Shown: piece by piece, positions 24,462 to 33,066 of the stretch
How positions within the stretch are numbered: position 1 is the first letter of the stretch
Layout of the letters: each line of letters begins with the position of its first letter
Source: Streptomyces cucumeris
Lineage (GTDB): Bacteria; Actinomycetota; Actinomycetes; Streptomycetales; Streptomycetaceae
Assembly (NCBI RefSeq): GCF_024295805.1
Contig: NZ_JANCLX010000021.1
Location: 86,031-150,030, forward strand
Direction of reading: 5' to 3'
DNA length: 64,000 nt
Translations under genes and position numbers: made by a program
The notes under the pieces: generated by a model
Seen by the model: the letters and a program-made list of their open reading frames with translations, nothing else
What the model was told of the DNA's origin: nothing
Database searches by the model: none

Positions 24462-25219
24462 CAGGGGGCGGGCGCCTCGGAGAGCGCGGGTGCCGCACCG
24501 CCGAACTCCTCGACCGCGCCCGCGACGATGGCCTCCAGACGGGAGTGGTGGGCACCGCGCCAGTAGACGCGCTCACAGGCGGTGCAGCGGGCGAAGACGT
24601 CGTAGGTGCGCCGGGTGCCGTGCTCCAGCCGTTCCCGGACGGTCTCCTTGTCGGCGTCCTCCAGCGGTCCGTTGCATGCGGTGCAGCGGGTCCACGGCGC
24701 CAGACGCGGGCCGAACCGGCCGAGCACATCGCGCAGTTGCTCCTCGGGGCGGTCGCTGTAGACGTACGCCCCGGCCCACAGTTCCCGTCGGCGCAGCAGC
24801 CCCCGGTCGCGGGAGAGCATCACCCGGCGCTGGGCCGCGGAGAGCGCGGCGAGCGCCGGGTCCCCGATGTCCTCGCTCTCGTACGCGGCGTCCACGCCCA
24901 GCAGCCGCAGCCGCCGCACGAGGGTACCCAGGTGCACATCGAGCAGGAAGCGCAAGGGGGCGCCCGGTACCGCCTGGGGCCGGACCACCGGGCGCACCTC
25001 GACGCTCTCCCCCGCGCGCGGCACATGCGAGACCGGGGTCTCCCGGCCGTCCACGAGCAGCGCGCCGACCTCGGTGAGCGGGACCCCGACCGACTCGACC
25101 ACATGCCCCAGGGTGGAGGCTCCGTCGGTGACGAGGGCGATCGGTCCGCGGCGCCGTTCGGGAGTGGCGAAGAGCCGCAGTCCGGGGTCGATGCTGAGGT
25201 GGATCTCCGGTCCGTTCAC
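24461..25219 (-). CDS. Mut7-C RNase-domain protein with N-terminal ubiquitin-like domain
   Basis: 252 aa. Residues ~5-85 form the Mut7-C ubiquitin-like fold (IHLSIDPGLRLF, then SVGVPLTEVGALLVDGRETP). Residues ~90-240 are the Mut7-C domain: a PIN-like nuclease core with FLLDVHLGTL and MLSRDRGLLRRRE, then a zinc ribbon with two CTAC pairs (CTACNGPL, CTACERVYW). It is the first gene of the three-gene operon, with an intergenic region of 227 bases upstream. Members are predicted single-strand RNases, and the ubiquitin-like part may mediate partner binding. The coupling to a nucleotidyltransferase suggests RNA end-processing. Confidence 0.75.
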   Translation of the reverse strand: MNGPEIHLSIDPGLRLFATPERRRGPIALVTDGASTLGHVVESVGVPLTEVGALLVDGRETPVSHVPRAGESVEVRPVVRPQAVPGAPLRFLLDVHLGTLVRRLRLLGVDAAYESEDIGDPALAALSAAQRRVMLSRDRGLLRRRELWAGAYVYSDRPEEQLRDVLGRFGPRLAPWTRCTACNGPLEDADKETVRERLEHGTRRTYDVFARCTACERVYWRGAHHSRLEAIVAGAVEEFGGAAPALSEAPAP

Positions 25220-25446
25220 ACCGCCAGCATGCCAGGGTTCCGGGCCTGTACGCGATCACGTTTCCCGTCCGGTGCGGACCGGGCGGCGGGCGGATCGCGG
25301 AGCTGGCGAGAATCCGTTGAAGCATGGCAATCGAGCCACTGCTCATGATCGCGGAACGCGGCTAGCGTCGGCGTCGGCGCCCCGTCCTGGGCCGTCAGTT
25401 TCTTCCCCGCCCGCTGTCCCCGCCCGCTGAAGGAAGCGCTGCCGCC
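25220..25446. promoter_or_regulatory. Divergent intergenic region (Mut7-C operon / membrane protein)
   Basis: 227 bases without a gene. TAGCGT at 25363-25368 could be the -10 box for the rightward gene, giving a leader of about 75 bases. GCGATCA (25252-25258) recurs inverted as TGATCGC (25346-25352), 87 bases apart. No clear operator or terminator is visible. Confidence 0.35.
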
Positions 25447-25932
25447 GTGACGAAATTCCTGCTCACCGTCCATGTGCTGGCCGCGATCATCGCGATCGGA
25501 CCGGTGACCGTGGCGGCCAGCATGTTCCCCGCCGCCGCCCGCACCGCCCTGGCCGCGCCCGGCGACGTCCGAGCCACCGCCGTCCTGCGCACCCTGCACC
25601 GGGTGTGCCGGGTCTACGCGGCCGTGGGGGTCGTGGTGCCGGTCTTCGGACTGGCCACCGCCGACAGCCTGGGTGTCCTGGGTGACATCTGGCTGATCGT
25701 GTCCATCGTGCTCACCGGGCTCGCCGCGACGGTGCTCGCCGGGCTGGTGCTGCCCGGCCAGGACGCGCTCCTGGCCGGGCTGGACACCATGGACGGGGAC
25801 GGGCCGGGGGACGGTGTGCCGGACCGGCGGGCCACGGCCCGACTCGCGATGTACACCGGGATGTTCAATCTGCTGTGGGCCGTGGTCACCGTGCTGATGA
25901 TCGTCCGCCCCGGCTCCACCACCGGGGCATGA
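25447..25932 (+). CDS. Small integral membrane protein (DUF2269-like)
   Basis: 161 aa from GTG 25447, with GAAGGA about 12 bases upstream. Four membrane helices (~4-27, 47-70, 76-98 and 132-153) with short loops; the N-terminal helix starts FLLTVHVLAAIIAIGPV and its His is conserved in DUF2269-type proteins. No enzymatic motif is evident. It ends 45 bases before the convergent amidohydrolase gene; that gap contains a triple ACCGGCC-like repeat and no clear hairpin. Confidence 0.6.
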   Translation: MTKFLLTVHVLAAIIAIGPVTVAASMFPAAARTALAAPGDVRATAVLRTLHRVCRVYAAVGVVVPVFGLATADSLGVLGDIWLIVSIVLTGLAATVLAGLVLPGQDALLAGLDTMDGDGPGDGVPDRRATARLAMYTGMFNLLWAVVTVLMIVRPGSTTGA

Positions 25933-25977
25933 CCGGGAGACCGGCCACCGGCCACCGGTCCGGTGCGGGGCCAGGGA

Positions 25978-27027
25978 TCACGCCCGCACCGTCGCCCGCG
26001 ACAGCACGGGCAGCAGACGGCAGGCGTTGTCCCTGTTGATCCCGCGCCGCTGGTACGCGTCGAGCGCCGGGTCGTCGTCGAGGGCGGGCGCCGTCACCTC
26101 CGTGACGACCCGGGCCGGGGTCGGGGGCCAGTCGCTTCCGTAGAGGATCCGGGACGGATCCACGGCGGTCAGCAGACTCGGCGTCGAGGAAGGGGACATG
26201 GGCCCCGCGGTGTCGTAGTAGAAGCGGTGCAGATAGTCGCGCACCCGGGAGCCGTCGACCTTCGGGGTGAGCTGGTCGCCGAAGGTCTCCAGACGGCTCG
26301 CGAGGTACGGCAGGAAACCACCGCCGTGCGGCAGGATGAAGCTGAGGTTCGGGTAGCGGTCCAGCGTCCCGTTGACGATGAGGCTGATGGCGGCACGTGT
26401 GGTGTCCATCAGGAAGTCGCACAGGAACGGCGGCACCCCCGGCAGTCCGGCCTCGTCGCCGGGCACCTCCATGGGATGGGTGCTGATGACGGCGGAGCGC
26501 TCGTCGAGTTCCGCCAGCAGCGCGTCATGGGACGGATCGCCGAGGAAGGTCCCGCGCACACTGGTGCGGGTGCTCACCCCGACCGCCCCGAGTTCGTCCA
26601 TGCCGTACGTCACCGACCAGCGGGACAGCTCCATGTTGTCCAGGAAGACCGGTGCGAAGAAGGCGAAGCGCTCGGGGTGGGCGGCGGCGAGGTCGCCCGC
26701 GGACCGCAGCGCGACCCGGGCGCTCTCCTTGCGCAGCGCGGGTTCGCGCAGCCGTCCCAGCATGGCGACGGTGAGCACACTGGTGTGGATGCCCGCCCGG
26801 TCCATCAGGGTCAGCGCGCTGTCCAGGTCCCACCGTGTCCACCAGGGCAGCTTGTCGCGCCGGACCACGTCCTTGTCCTCGGCCCAGTCGAGCCATTCCG
26901 GTGCGGTGTAGTGGTGGTGGACATCCACCCGGGACCGCCGCGCGTCATCACCCGGCGCGGTGCCCGCGCGGCCGGCCAGGACGGTGTCGTCGGCGACCGC
27001 GGTGTCGGACGTGTTGAGCGGTGTCAT
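25978..27027 (-). CDS. ACMSD-like amidohydrolase (metal-dependent decarboxylase/hydrolase)
   Basis: 349 aa. The TIM-barrel metal site shows as VDVHHHYTAPEW (HxH on strand 1, about residues 34-45), a His on strand 5 (STHPMEV), His in LPHGGG (strand 6) and the metal Asp in YGSDWPP (strand 8). This set matches the aminocarboxymuconate semialdehyde decarboxylase family, which includes resorcylate, salicylate and 6-methylsalicylate decarboxylases. It is the second gene of a two-gene unit, 51 bases after an aromatic hydroxylase. Decarboxylation of a hydroxybenzoate before or after ring hydroxylation is the most likely job. Confidence 0.8.
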   Translation of the reverse strand: MTPLNTSDTAVADDTVLAGRAGTAPGDDARRSRVDVHHHYTAPEWLDWAEDKDVVRRDKLPWWTRWDLDSALTLMDRAGIHTSVLTVAMLGRLREPALRKESARVALRSAGDLAAAHPERFAFFAPVFLDNMELSRWSVTYGMDELGAVGVSTRTSVRGTFLGDPSHDALLAELDERSAVISTHPMEVPGDEAGLPGVPPFLCDFLMDTTRAAISLIVNGTLDRYPNLSFILPHGGGFLPYLASRLETFGDQLTPKVDGSRVRDYLHRFYYDTAGPMSPSSTPSLLTAVDPSRILYGSDWPPTPARVVTEVTAPALDDDPALDAYQRRGINRDNACRLLPVLSRATVRA

Positions 27028-27078
27028 CGGACTCCTCGGTTCTGTGGAGGGGTGAACGGAAGCGGTGCCGGGCGGGGT

Positions 27079-28716
27079 TCAGCGGCCCGAGCCGCGCCCG
27101 AGGACCTCCAGGAGCACGTCCGCCAGCTCCTGTTCCGCGTTCGGCGGCATGGTCCGCGTCCGCCAGGCCACGAAGCCGTCGGGCCGCACCAGCACCGCGC
27201 CCTCCTCGGCGGTGCCATGGGTCTCCGCCCAGTCCGCGCCGCCCCGGACCTGGAGGTCGGCGTCGGCGGAGGTGCCCACCAGGTAGGCGTCCAGCGGGAC
27301 GTCGAGCTTCTCCGCCACCGTGCGGGCGACGGCCCGCCACTGCGCCCCGGCCTGTCCGCAGAGCAGGACGAAGGAACGCTCGTAGAGGTCGATCGTGGAC
27401 ACCTCGGCGCCGTCACGGGTGAGCCACATATGAGGGGCGCGGGTGCCGGGGTCACCCCGCAGTTCGAAGGTGTCGGGCACGACGGGCGCCTCCGGGTCCC
27501 CGCCGTGCACCGCGGTGGAGTGGTAGCGGTAGCACAGGGCGGTGGTGACCAGGTCGGTGCCGGTCTTCGCCGCCTTGGCGGGGTTGTAACCGGGGTGCTG
27601 TTCCAGGGCCGCCTGGAGCGTGGCCCGTTCACTGGTGGCCCGTGCCACCGGACGGCGTTCCACCTCATAGCTGTCCAGCAGTCCGGGGGCCGCCCAGCCG
27701 CGCAGCACCCCCGCCACCTTCCAGGCCAGGTTGTGGGCGTCCTGGATCCCGGTGTTGGAGCCGAACGCGCCGGTGGGCGGCATCTCGTGCACGGCGTCGC
27801 CCATGAGGAAGACCCGGCCGGTGCGGTAGCTGTCGGCCACCCGGTCCGCCGCGTGCCAGGGCGCCCGTCCGGTGATCTCCACATCCAGGTCGGGGACTCC
27901 GGCACCGGCCCTGATGTGCGCCACGCACCGGCTGTCCGTGAAGTCCTCGATGGTCTCGCCGCTCTCGGGGGTCCAGGGCATGTGGAACACCCACTGCTCC
28001 TCGTTGTCGACGGGCAGCAGCACCCCCTCACCGTCGGGGTTGGTGAGGTAACACACCACGAACGGCTGGTCGCCCGCCGCGTCACGGAGCCCCTTGCTGC
28101 GGAAGGTGACGCTGATGTTGTGGAAGAGGTCCCCGCGTCCGGTGTGCCCGATGCCGAGGCGCTCGCGGGCGGGGCTCCGGGGGCCGTCGGCGGCCAGCAG
28201 GTAGTCGGTGTGCACCGTGTATGTCTCACCGGAGTCCCGGGAGCGCAGCACGGCGTGCACCGCGCGGTCGTCCTGGGTGAAGGAGACCAGCTCGGTGCCG
28301 AAGCGCACATCGCCGCCCAGTTGGCGGGCGTGCTCCAGGAGGACCGGCTCCAGGTCGTTCTGGCTGCACGCGCACCGGAAGGTCGAGCTCTTCTCGGCCT
28401 CCGGGGGTCTGCCGGTGATCCGCGGGTAGATCCATCGCCAGGTGCCACCCGCGAGGACGTCCGCCTGGAGGATGCCGTCGTTCTTGGACAGGATCGCCGC
28501 CGCCCGCCGGATGTCGGGCTCCAGACCCGCGGTGCGGTACAGCTCCATCGTCCGCATGTTGTTCCCGCGGCCGCGGGGATGGGCCGAGGTGGCCGCGTGG
28601 CGCTCGATCAGCAGGTGCTCCACGCCGAGACGGCCGAGAAAGACCGATGCGGACAGACCGACGAGCGATCCCCCCACGATCAGCACGGGCACGTGTTCGT
28701 TGTCGTGCTCTTTCAT
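27079..28716 (-). CDS. FAD-dependent aromatic-ring hydroxylase (PheA/TfdB, PHBH-like family)
   Basis: 545 aa from ATG 28716 (GGAGGA about 10 bases upstream). The FAD-binding GGSLVGLSASVFLGRLG motif is near residues 15-31, the DG motif LLAADGPRSPARERLGI near 175, and the second FAD motif GRVFLMGDAVHEMPPTGAFG near 290. A C-terminal thioredoxin-like domain (~400-540), typical of the phenol-hydroxylase subclass, follows. It uses NAD(P)H and O2 to hydroxylate an aromatic ring. Co-transcribed with the ACMSD-like gene, it probably forms a short catabolic route for a phenolic acid; no ring-cleavage dioxygenase is adjacent. Confidence 0.86.
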   Translation of the reverse strand: MKEHDNEHVPVLIVGGSLVGLSASVFLGRLGVEHLLIERHAATSAHPRGRGNNMRTMELYRTAGLEPDIRRAAAILSKNDGILQADVLAGGTWRWIYPRITGRPPEAEKSSTFRCACSQNDLEPVLLEHARQLGGDVRFGTELVSFTQDDRAVHAVLRSRDSGETYTVHTDYLLAADGPRSPARERLGIGHTGRGDLFHNISVTFRSKGLRDAAGDQPFVVCYLTNPDGEGVLLPVDNEEQWVFHMPWTPESGETIEDFTDSRCVAHIRAGAGVPDLDVEITGRAPWHAADRVADSYRTGRVFLMGDAVHEMPPTGAFGSNTGIQDAHNLAWKVAGVLRGWAAPGLLDSYEVERRPVARATSERATLQAALEQHPGYNPAKAAKTGTDLVTTALCYRYHSTAVHGGDPEAPVVPDTFELRGDPGTRAPHMWLTRDGAEVSTIDLYERSFVLLCGQAGAQWRAVARTVAEKLDVPLDAYLVGTSADADLQVRGGADWAETHGTAEEGAVLVRPDGFVAWRTRTMPPNAEQELADVLLEVLGRGSGR

Positions 28717-28927
28717 TCCCGGCGTCCTCCATCTGCGTCGACGGCATGGCGCCGCGGACGCGTTGTCCGCGGTGTCCCTGTGCACCATGCTGACCACGGC
28801 CCGTGCGGCCGCATCACCGGCGCGTCGTTTCGGTGCTTGCCGGGGGCGAACGAGTGAACGCGGTTTCGTTCCGGCTCCGGACGGGGAAGACACGCGGCCG
28901 GCCGGCGCCACCGGCGGCGATGGGAAG

Positions 28928-29779
28928 TCACGGTTCGGAGGCGCCACCGGGGCGCCGGCGGCGGCGCCAGGCGACCAGCCGCAGGTACTCCTCGTGTATC
29001 ACCCGGCCCAGCAGCGCTCCGCCGAACACCACATAACCGACCCCCACCAGCCAGGACTGGACGACCAGAACGGTGCCGACGGGACCGTAGGAGACCGCGC
29101 TGGAGGCGATCAGCGGGGAGAAGACCAGTTGGGAGAAGATCCGCAGTCCGGCCAGTCCGACACCGGTCGCCAGCGCGCCGGGCAGCAGCGCGCCCCAGCT
29201 GATCCGGCCGCCCAGCAGCAGCCGTTGCGACCACCAGAAGAACAGCACGGTGCCCACCACTGCGATCAGCACCCGGCTGATCCCCGGCCCCAGATGGGAG
29301 GAGAGCAGCAGATAGCCGATGAGCACCACGAGCCACACCAGATGGCGCCAGACGTTGTGCCAGCGCCCGGCGGGCAGTTCCCACACCTTCTCGTAGCCGG
29401 TCTGCACCGCCGCGCCGAAGCGCAGCCCGAAGATGGCCAGGGTGGCCAGACCGAACGCCGTGGTGGTCTCCAGCGCCCGCTTCGGCGGGGCGAACAGCTC
29501 CTTCACCTCGTCCCGCGAGGAGGTGGACACCCCCAGCCCCTCGGCGAGCCACTGGGCGAAGCCGTGGCGGTTCACCGGGTCGGCGGCGGCGACCACGATG
29601 AGCAGCGGCACCAGGGTGAGGAAGCCGAGCGCGGCGAAGCCCAACGCCCGGTGCAGCAGCTCGAACTCACTGCCCCGCCGGTACCCCCGGCCGGCCGGGG
29701 AGCGGTGGAACACGTGGTGCAGCCGCTCGAACCGGGCCCGGTGCCCGCGCCCCGGAGGGCCGGAAGGATTCTCGGACAT
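28928..29779 (-). CDS. YihY/ribonuclease BN-like inner membrane protein
   Basis: 283 aa from ATG 29779 (GGGAAG upstream). About six membrane helices between residues ~45 and 265, with FELLHRALGFAALGFLTLVP at the first helix, and a basic C terminus. This is the YihY/UPF0761 fold, once mis-named ribonuclease BN; no nuclease residues exist. Function unknown, perhaps envelope-related transport. The 211 bases between it and the hydroxylase gene (28717-28927) hold that gene's promoter region; I see no clear motif there. Confidence 0.78.
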   Translation of the reverse strand: MSENPSGPPGRGHRARFERLHHVFHRSPAGRGYRRGSEFELLHRALGFAALGFLTLVPLLIVVAAADPVNRHGFAQWLAEGLGVSTSSRDEVKELFAPPKRALETTTAFGLATLAIFGLRFGAAVQTGYEKVWELPAGRWHNVWRHLVWLVVLIGYLLLSSHLGPGISRVLIAVVGTVLFFWWSQRLLLGGRISWGALLPGALATGVGLAGLRIFSQLVFSPLIASSAVSYGPVGTVLVVQSWLVGVGYVVFGGALLGRVIHEEYLRLVAWRRRRRPGGASEP

Positions 29780-29862
29780 CGCCACTTCCCTACCCGTGCC
29801 GAGGGCCCGGACCCGGGCGCGCGGAAACGCGCGCCGCTCGGCGCGCGCCCCACGGGCCCCCC

Positions 29863-30429
29863 TCAGTACGGGTGTCGGTCGGCCTTGTCCATCCATGCCT
29901 TGTACGCCTCGGCGCCGAGCTCGGGATGGATCTGCTCGATGAGGATCCTGCGCTGATCCATGGGTTTCTGGAAGTCCTCGTACTGATAGGCGTCATCGAA
30001 ACCGATCTTCGCCGTGGCGGCCAGGTCACAGCTGAAGTACACGGCGTCGATCCGCGACCAGTAGATGGCGCTCATGCACATCGGGCACGGTGCGCCACTG
30101 ATGTAGATCGAGCAGCCCTGGAGCATCCGGGCGCGCTCCGGAACCGGGTCGGGCGACCCCTCGGGGCGCGGTACGAGTTCCAGCGTGCTCTCGTCGACGT
30201 GTCCCCCGTCGATACTGGGCGCCTCGGGATTGAGCACCTGGATCGCCTTGCGGATGGTCTCCATCTCCGCGTGGGCGGTGGGATCGCCGGTCAGCAGTAC
30301 GCGGTTCTGGCCCCGGGCGACGATGTCGCCGTTGCGGCTGATCACGGCACCGAACGGACCGCCCCAGCCGTTCTTCACGGATTCGGTGGCCAGTCGTACC
30401 GCTTCGACCAGGAACTCCTGCTTCGCCAT
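29863..30429 (-). CDS. Nucleoside/guanine deaminase (cytidine-deaminase fold)
   Basis: 188 aa. Zinc-binding and catalytic motif HAEME (residues 53-57) with the Glu proton shuttle, and PCPMC at ~115-119. The downstream stretch YFSCDLAATAKIGFDD resembles guanine deaminase GuaD, whose substrate loop ends with a C-terminal domain swap. About 30 residues more than typical GuaD come from an insertion between the two zinc motifs (SIDGGHVDESTLELVPRPEG). Likely reaction: guanine or a related base to its oxo form. It is divergent from the ABM-domain gene at 30527; 97 bases separate them. Confidence 0.8.
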   Translation of the reverse strand: MAKQEFLVEAVRLATESVKNGWGGPFGAVISRNGDIVARGQNRVLLTGDPTAHAEMETIRKAIQVLNPEAPSIDGGHVDESTLELVPRPEGSPDPVPERARMLQGCSIYISGAPCPMCMSAIYWSRIDAVYFSCDLAATAKIGFDDAYQYEDFQKPMDQRRILIEQIHPELGAEAYKAWMDKADRHPY

Positions 30430-30489
30430 GTCTCAGACCTCCGCTCGGCTCTGCGTGCCCGCGTCGGGACCCCCTGCGAAACGCTCGGT

Positions 30490-30519
30490 TTGTCGCATAA
30501 ATTCCTTTTGATCTAGACT
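30490..30519 (+). promoter_or_regulatory. Consensus-like promoter giving a leaderless transcript
   Basis: -35 box TTGTCG (30490-30495), 18-bp spacer, -10 box TAGACT (30514-30519). The expected transcription start, about 7 bases after the -10 box, coincides with ATG 30527, and there is no ribosome-binding site in between. The gene should be translated from a leaderless mRNA. Confidence 0.7.
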
Positions 30520-30526
30520 ACTCGGC

Positions 30527-31498
30527 ATGGATGCCCGTGCAACCCACGGCTCCGCCGGAGCCGGGGCAACGGTGGTGACCTCGCAGAAGGTCCGCCCCGG
30601 ACGCGACGAGGACTACAAGCGCTGGCAGGAGAAGACCAACCGGACGGTGCGCGGTTTCGACGGCTTCGAGGGAACCGAGCTGTATCCGCCCGCGTCCGGC
30701 CAGGAGAACGAATGGGTGGTCGTCTTCCGGTTCTCCCGGATCGACCAGCTCACCACCTGGCTGCGGTCGGACGCCCGGCAGCAACTGCTGGACGAGGGAC
30801 GCCCGCTGTTCGAGGCACCGCCCACCCAGGAGGTGCTCAGCGGCGGCACGCCCCCGGCCGAGCCCGAGGCCATCACGGCGGTCATCTCGCACGAGATCCG
30901 CCCGGGGCGCGAACAGTCCTTCCTGCGGTGGCAGGAGAAGACGCTCAAGGCCCAGGAGAAGTACCCCGGCTTCATGGGCTCGGAGCTGTTCCGCCCGGTA
31001 CCGGGGATCCAGGAGCACTGGGTCGTGGTCTTCCGCTTCGACACCCGTGAACACCTCGACGAGTGGCTCGGGTCCGACACCCGCAGGAAACTGCTGCACG
31101 AGGGCGAGAAGTACTTCACGCGCTACGACGTACGGAAGATCAGCTCACCGTTCAGCGGCTGGTTCCGCTTCGGGGAGGGCGCTGACCAGGGCGTCCCGCC
31201 GAACTGGAAACAGGCCATGTCCGTGGTACTGGCCCTGTACCCGACGGTGATGATCCTCGATCTGACGGCGGGGTACGGTCTGAACGAGGCCGGTGTGCCC
31301 GGCTACGCCGCCCTGTTCATCAGCAACGTCCTGAGCGTCTCCATCCTCACCTGGGTGCTGATGCCGCTGGTGAACCGGGCGCTGGCGTTCTGGCTGCTGC
31401 CCGGCCGGGCGCGCACCCTGCGGGTCCATGTGGCGGGCGCCGCGCTGGTCGCCCTGTGCTACGGGCTGCTCGTCCTCATCTTCGGCCTCACCAGCTGA
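30527..31498 (+). CDS. Double ABM-domain protein with three C-terminal membrane helices
   Basis: 323 aa. Two tandem antibiotic-biosynthesis-monooxygenase (ABM, ferredoxin-like) domains at ~15-95 and ~115-195 are close repeats: RPGRDEDYKRWQEKT/RPGREQSFLRWQEKT, GFEGTELYPP/GFMGSELFRP, WVVVFRF in both. Three hydrophobic segments (~229-247, 261-291, 300-320) follow. ABM domains act as cofactor-free monooxygenases, haem-degrading enzymes or sensors; the fused tandem pair on a membrane anchor is a recurrent actinobacterial design of unknown role. Expressed from its own leaderless promoter and divergent from the deaminase. Confidence 0.78.
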   Translation: MDARATHGSAGAGATVVTSQKVRPGRDEDYKRWQEKTNRTVRGFDGFEGTELYPPASGQENEWVVVFRFSRIDQLTTWLRSDARQQLLDEGRPLFEAPPTQEVLSGGTPPAEPEAITAVISHEIRPGREQSFLRWQEKTLKAQEKYPGFMGSELFRPVPGIQEHWVVVFRFDTREHLDEWLGSDTRRKLLHEGEKYFTRYDVRKISSPFSGWFRFGEGADQGVPPNWKQAMSVVLALYPTVMILDLTAGYGLNEAGVPGYAALFISNVLSVSILTWVLMPLVNRALAFWLLPGRARTLRVHVAGAALVALCYGLLVLIFGLTS

Positions 31499-31543
31499 GG
31501 CCCCCCGGCTGCGGAACCTCCCGGCTGCGGAACGTCGAGCGGT

Positions 31544-32386
31544 TCAAGCGGTCAGCGCCACGGCCTCACCGGTGTCGGCGTCCAGGACGCTCACCCGTAC
31601 CGCGGGTTCGCGCACCCCGTCCCGGCTGGCCGCCGCGTCGAGCGCGAAGAGCACCACCACCGGCCGGGCGCCACCACCGCCTCCGTGGACCCCGGAATAC
31701 TGCAGGATGCGCCAGCCGTCGTCGTCCCAGTGGTCCAGCAGCGCGGAGCGCACCAGGGGCGCGGCGCTCTGCCAGGCCAGTGAACGTTCCAGCAGCTCGA
31801 CGGTGGCCGCCACCGGGACCCGGGTGGCGGCGCGGGTTCCATCGAGCGGATGCCCGGTCAGCCGCAGTCGCAGCCTGCGCCACGGCAGCCGCCAGCGGTC
31901 CGGGGCGAGGGCCACCGCTCCGGCCAGCGCGGCCAGCACGGCGCCCGAGGCGGCGGCGGGATGGCTCGGCACCACGATCCACCACGGGTGCCGGGCGAGG
32001 GCGACGGCCACCCCGCCCGCCAGGACCGCGGCGGCGCGGATGACCGCGCGGCCTCCGACCGGTCCGTCGTCCCCGGCCGTACAGCCGCAGGACGCACCGG
32101 GTGCCGCGCGCCGGGCGTAGCCGAGGTAGCCCAGGAATCCGGCGCCGAGCGCGGTGGCCGCGCCGCCCGTGACCACCGACGGCGGCAGCGCCAGCAGCGC
32201 CGCGCACAGCAGGAGTTCGAGGGCGCCGAGGCCGCGCAGCGCGCGGGCCGCCCGGTCGCCGCCGCCCAGCAGCCGGGCCAGCGCGGTGCGGGAGGCGGAC
32301 CGCGGCCCGCCGCGGCCGAAGAACTTGCCCGCACCGGCCGTACCCAGCACCAAGGCGAGCAGCGGTGCCGCCAGATCCACGGCCAC
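31544..32386 (-). CDS. MauE/DoxX-like membrane protein with cytoplasmic C-terminal domain
   Basis: 280 aa from GTG 32386 (GTG 32380 possible). Four to five membrane helices in the first ~165 residues begin with the MauE hallmark LGTAGAGKFFGRG. A loop contains the cysteine pair SCGCTAGDD (about 96-104). Residues ~170-280 are a soluble domain of unknown type (LRLTGHPLDGTRAATRVPVA to SVLDADTGEAVAL). MauE proteins hand electrons or thiols between membrane and exported Cys-rich proteins. Last gene of a three-gene operon, starting 14 bases after the stop of the Tat-exported protein gene. Confidence 0.7.
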   Translation of the reverse strand: MAVDLAAPLLALVLGTAGAGKFFGRGGPRSASRTALARLLGGGDRAARALRGLGALELLLCAALLALPPSVVTGGAATALGAGFLGYLGYARRAAPGASCGCTAGDDGPVGGRAVIRAAAVLAGGVAVALARHPWWIVVPSHPAAASGAVLAALAGAVALAPDRWRLPWRRLRLRLTGHPLDGTRAATRVPVAATVELLERSLAWQSAAPLVRSALLDHWDDDGWRILQYSGVHGGGGGARPVVVLFALDAAASRDGVREPAVRVSVLDADTGEAVALTA

Positions 32387-32400
32387 GGTGACGGCAGGGC

Positions 32401-33066
32401 TCACCGGTGGTGTCCCGCGCCCGGTCCGACCGAGACCCGCACCAGCTCCACCGAGTCGTCGGACGGCCGCCAGGCGCCGAGCACCTGGGCGTCCTGGCCG
32501 ATGCGCAGCCGGGAGAGGTCCGCGGTGGGCGCGGCACCGGAGTAGGAGACGCTGGTGGTGTCCGCGAGCACATGTCCGACGATCTCGTGGGAGCCGTGGG
32601 CGAGGTGCAGCCGGGTCTTCTCGATCCCGCGAACGGTGGTGTGCAGGTGGACGATGTTGACCCACACCGCGTCGGCGGCGAGGGTTCCGTCGGGCATCGG
32701 GACCCCGCGGGCATAGAGGCCGTCGCCGGTGGCGATGGCGTCCGCGGTGGTGGCGCGCACCTTCCAGACGCTGGTGGCGGCGGTGACCCGGACCCGGGCG
32801 TAGGTGCCCCATGACCCCGCGACCGCCAGCAGCCCGCCGTCGATCCCGGTGATCCGGCCCTCCACGAAGGTGGCGTCGGCGACCGCGGGATCCAGGGAAC
32901 GCAGGGGCGCCGCGAAGGCCGCGTCGGCGTCCAGGGCACCCAGGGCGGTCGCCCCGATGACACCGCTGCCGACCACGGTGGCGCCGCGGAGGGCCGCGGC
33001 GGTGAGGAACCGCCGGCGGTCCAGGGGGTCGCCGGTCCGGTACGCGCTCATGTCCGCCCGTCTCAT
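32401..33066 (-). CDS. Tat-exported protein, DUF5666-like
   Basis: 221 aa. A twin-arginine signal DRRRFLTAAALRGATVVGSG with a long hydrophobic stretch and AFA cleavage region (~52) predicts folded export by the Tat pathway. The mature part is beta-rich and OB-like (TFVEGRITGIDGGLLAVAGS, VRVTAATSVWKV, IGQDAQVLGAWR), similar to DUF5666-type modules. The start overlaps the preceding gene's stop by 4 bases (ATGA). Together with its neighbours it suggests a secreted complex; function unknown. Confidence 0.7.
   Translation of the reverse strand: MRRADMSAYRTGDPLDRRRFLTAAALRGATVVGSGVIGATALGALDADAAFAAPLRSLDPAVADATFVEGRITGIDGGLLAVAGSWGTYARVRVTAATSVWKVRATTADAIATGDGLYARGVPMPDGTLAADAVWVNIVHLHTTVRGIEKTRLHLAHGSHEIVGHVLADTTSVSYSGAAPTADLSRLRIGQDAQVLGAWRPSDDSVELVRVSVGPGAGHHR

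Noticed and set aside
25963..28857. 964-codon rightward open frame
   Set aside because: Antisense to the amidohydrolase and hydroxylase genes, composition typical of frame shadows.
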